Of a DNA stretch of 64,000 nucleotides, positions 62,750-64,000 are shown piece by piece. The stretch's first letter is position 1. The number at the start of each line of letters is the position of its first letter. Location: NCBI GenBank assembly GCA_017617995.1, contig JAFZVE010000048.1:1-64000 (forward strand), in the 5' to 3' direction. The position numbers and the translations under genes are program-made. This DNA is from Clostridiales bacterium (lineage in GTDB: Bacteria; Bacillota; Clostridia; Saccharofermentanales; Saccharofermentanaceae). The notes under the pieces were generated by a model. The model was given only the letters and a program-made list of their open reading frames with translations, searched no databases and was not told the DNA's origin.

Positions 62750-64000
62750 ATGAAACGATTAGGTGACATACTTATTGACAGCGGCTTTCTGTCCCAGGCA
62801 GAACTGCAGGAAGCTCTTGAAGCGCAACGTTCTTCCGGATCCAAGAAACGTCTTGGTGAAATCATCGTAGAGAAAGGTCTCCTCACGGAGCTTGACATAC
62901 TTAGAGCTATCTCCAGTCAGTATGAACTCCCCATTATTGACCTGCAACAGGTAGATATCGACCAGGAAGCGACCAAAGTGGTTACAGAGCAGTATTGCGA
63001 AGAGAACCTGATTATTCCGGTTGCTTTTGACGAAGGGAAACTGGTCGTTGCGATATATGACCCGCTCAATATCCTCGTAACAGATGACCTGCGTTTCCGT
63101 ACAGGTAACGATATCGTTACTCTTCTTGCACCGAAGCAGCAGATTCTCACGGCCATTAAGATGAACTATGGTAAGGAAGTCGCGAAGAAAGCGGCTGACG
63201 ATCTGGCTGCTGACCTCGATATCGAGGATATGAGGAAGCTCGGTGATGAGATTACTGATGAAGTTAATAATGCTCCGGTAGTTAAGCTTGTTAACTCGAT
63301 GATCGAGTTTGCTATCCGGGCTAATTCGTCCGATATTCACATCGAACCGATGGAAGATCGTGTTCGAGTCCGTATCCGTATCGATGGTGTCCTTCAGGAA
63401 ATCATGGACAACCCGATTGCCGCGAGAGACGCTATCATCACCCGTATTAAGATCCTTTCCGGCATGAACATCGCCGAGAAGCGTATCCCTCAGGACGGTC
63501 GTGTTCAGACCATCATCAACGGCAAGCCGGTTGACATGCGTGTATCTATCCTCCCAACAGTACACGGCGAGAAAACCGTTATCCGTATCCTGGCAAAGAA
63601 CGACGCGAACCTGAATCGTAAGTATCTGGGTATCAGCGAGCACAACAACGAGATGATCGATCGAATCGTTAAGGTTCCGCAGGGCGTTTGCCTCATCTCC
63701 GGTCCTACCGGTTCCGGTAAAACCACCACGCTTTATACCCTTCTTTCTGAAAAGAACAGTCCCGAAACCAATATCGTAACCGTTGAGGACCCGGTAGAAA
63801 TTCAGATCCCAGGACTCAATCAGGTACAGGTTAACGCGAAGGCAGGTATGACCTTTGCCAGCGGTCTCCGTTCTATCCTCCGTCAGGACCCTGACATTAT
63901 CCTCGTCGGTGAGATCCGTGACGGTGAGACGGCTGAAATCGCAATGCGAGCTGCCATTACAGGTCACTTGGTATTTAGTACAATCCATACCAACGACGCT
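62750..64000 (+). CDS. pilB: Type IV pilus / type II secretion ATPase, 3' partial
   Basis: 417 codons are visible and the frame is open at the window end. ATG 62750 is preferred to 62747 because GGGAGG lies at 62739-62744. The N-terminal MshEN-like domain ('RLGDILIDSGFLSQAELQEAL', 'KKRLGEIIVEKGLLTELDIL') is followed by the GspE ATPase: 'SSDIHIEPMEDRVRVRIRIDG', Walker A GPTGSGKTTTL (near residue 318), the Asp box 'VTVEDPVE' and the His box and Walker B 'RQDPDIILVGEIRD'. It powers pilus extension. Gene symbol by family; a GspE role is equally possible. Confidence 0.93.
   Translation, partial: MKRLGDILIDSGFLSQAELQEALEAQRSSGSKKRLGEIIVEKGLLTELDILRAISSQYELPIIDLQQVDIDQEATKVVTEQYCEENLIIPVAFDEGKLVVAIYDPLNILVTDDLRFRTGNDIVTLLAPKQQILTAIKMNYGKEVAKKAADDLAADLDIEDMRKLGDEITDEVNNAPVVKLVNSMIEFAIRANSSDIHIEPMEDRVRVRIRIDGVLQEIMDNPIAARDAIITRIKILSGMNIAEKRIPQDGRVQTIINGKPVDMRVSILPTVHGEKTVIRILAKNDANLNRKYLGISEHNNEMIDRIVKVPQGVCLISGPTGSGKTTTLYTLLSEKNSPETNIVTVEDPVEIQIPGLNQVQVNAKAGMTFASGLRSILRQDPDIILVGEIRDGETAEIAMRAAITGHLVFSTIHTNDA

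Noticed and set aside
62759..63988. 409-codon antisense ORF opposite pilB
   Set aside because: A shadow of the strongly conserved pilB frame; no family features.
1..64000. tRNA or rRNA genes
   Set aside because: None recognised on reading; a tRNAscan run would be needed to exclude tRNAs fully.

Overview
The window looks like a chromosomal stretch from a Gram-positive Clostridia bacterium (Bacillota), probably an anaerobe of a gut or rumen type. This is inferred from the many lipoproteins with a clear lipobox, a sortase-like wall anchor, a methionine synthase split into two genes, a SpoVK/CbbX-like tandem AAA+ protein, Lsa-type ABC-F and YfhO-family proteins, and a type IV pilus locus. Strong AGGAGG-like ribosome binding sites and extended -10 promoters (TGCTATAAT) recur. 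No rRNA, tRNA, insertion sequence or prophage was recognised. The species cannot be named from the sequence alone.

Layout. 0-8.2 kb: the C-terminal part of a large repeat-rich wall-anchored protein, a small SseB-like protein, a flavin reductase, a four-repeat lipoprotein with an AraC regulator, and a PEBP-like lipoprotein. 8.2-14.1 kb: a methyltransferase with an apparently leaderless mRNA, a tandem GNAT acetyltransferase, and a helix-turn-helix protein next to a 945-residue AAA+ protein; the last two share promoter-upstream elements. 14.2-24.7 kb: a hybrid histidine kinase, two acyltransferase-3 membrane proteins, several lipoproteins, a DUF4037 nucleotidyltransferase-like protein and a PfkB kinase. 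24.7-28.3 kb: an Lsa-type ABC-F ATPase with a long structured leader, then metF followed by a stand-alone methionine synthase reactivation domain. 28.4-33.8 kb: an A+T-richer exopolysaccharide cluster (glycosyltransferase, flippase, sugar-phosphate transferase, polymerase). 34-44.7 kb: an orphan solute-binding lipoprotein, metH without its reactivation domain, and a two-component system plus an ABC transporter separated by a gene-free 1.06 kb. 44.6-59.1 kb: three YfhO-family membrane proteins, a GH5 hydrolase, a polytopic protein, a 40-residue membrane peptide, a membrane-anchored foldase-like protein and a DEDD exonuclease. 59.2-64 kb: a PilX-like protein, a prepilin peptidase and the start of the PilB ATPase.

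How the genes work together. metF (26.7 kb), the reactivation-domain gene just downstream and metH (36.0 kb) make one methyl-transfer pathway in three polypeptides. The response regulator, kinase and ABC transporter at 38.5-44.7 kb probably form a stress or peptide-detoxification module. The exopolysaccharide genes, YfhO proteins, acyltransferases and many lipoproteins point to heavy investment in the cell envelope. The right end begins a type IV pilus or type II secretion locus.

The most unusual feature is in the gene-free interval 40535-41594. It holds six units with an exact 63-bp period. Each has a W-TTCCGTC octamer and its inverted copy, separated by exactly 25 bp inside the unit and 22 bp between units, while the intervening bases differ. 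A 134-nt long hairpin lies just upstream, and 14-bp direct repeats flank the whole. It is not a normal CRISPR array. Alternating inverted sites about three helical turns apart suggest a phased protein-binding array or a REP-like palindrome family.
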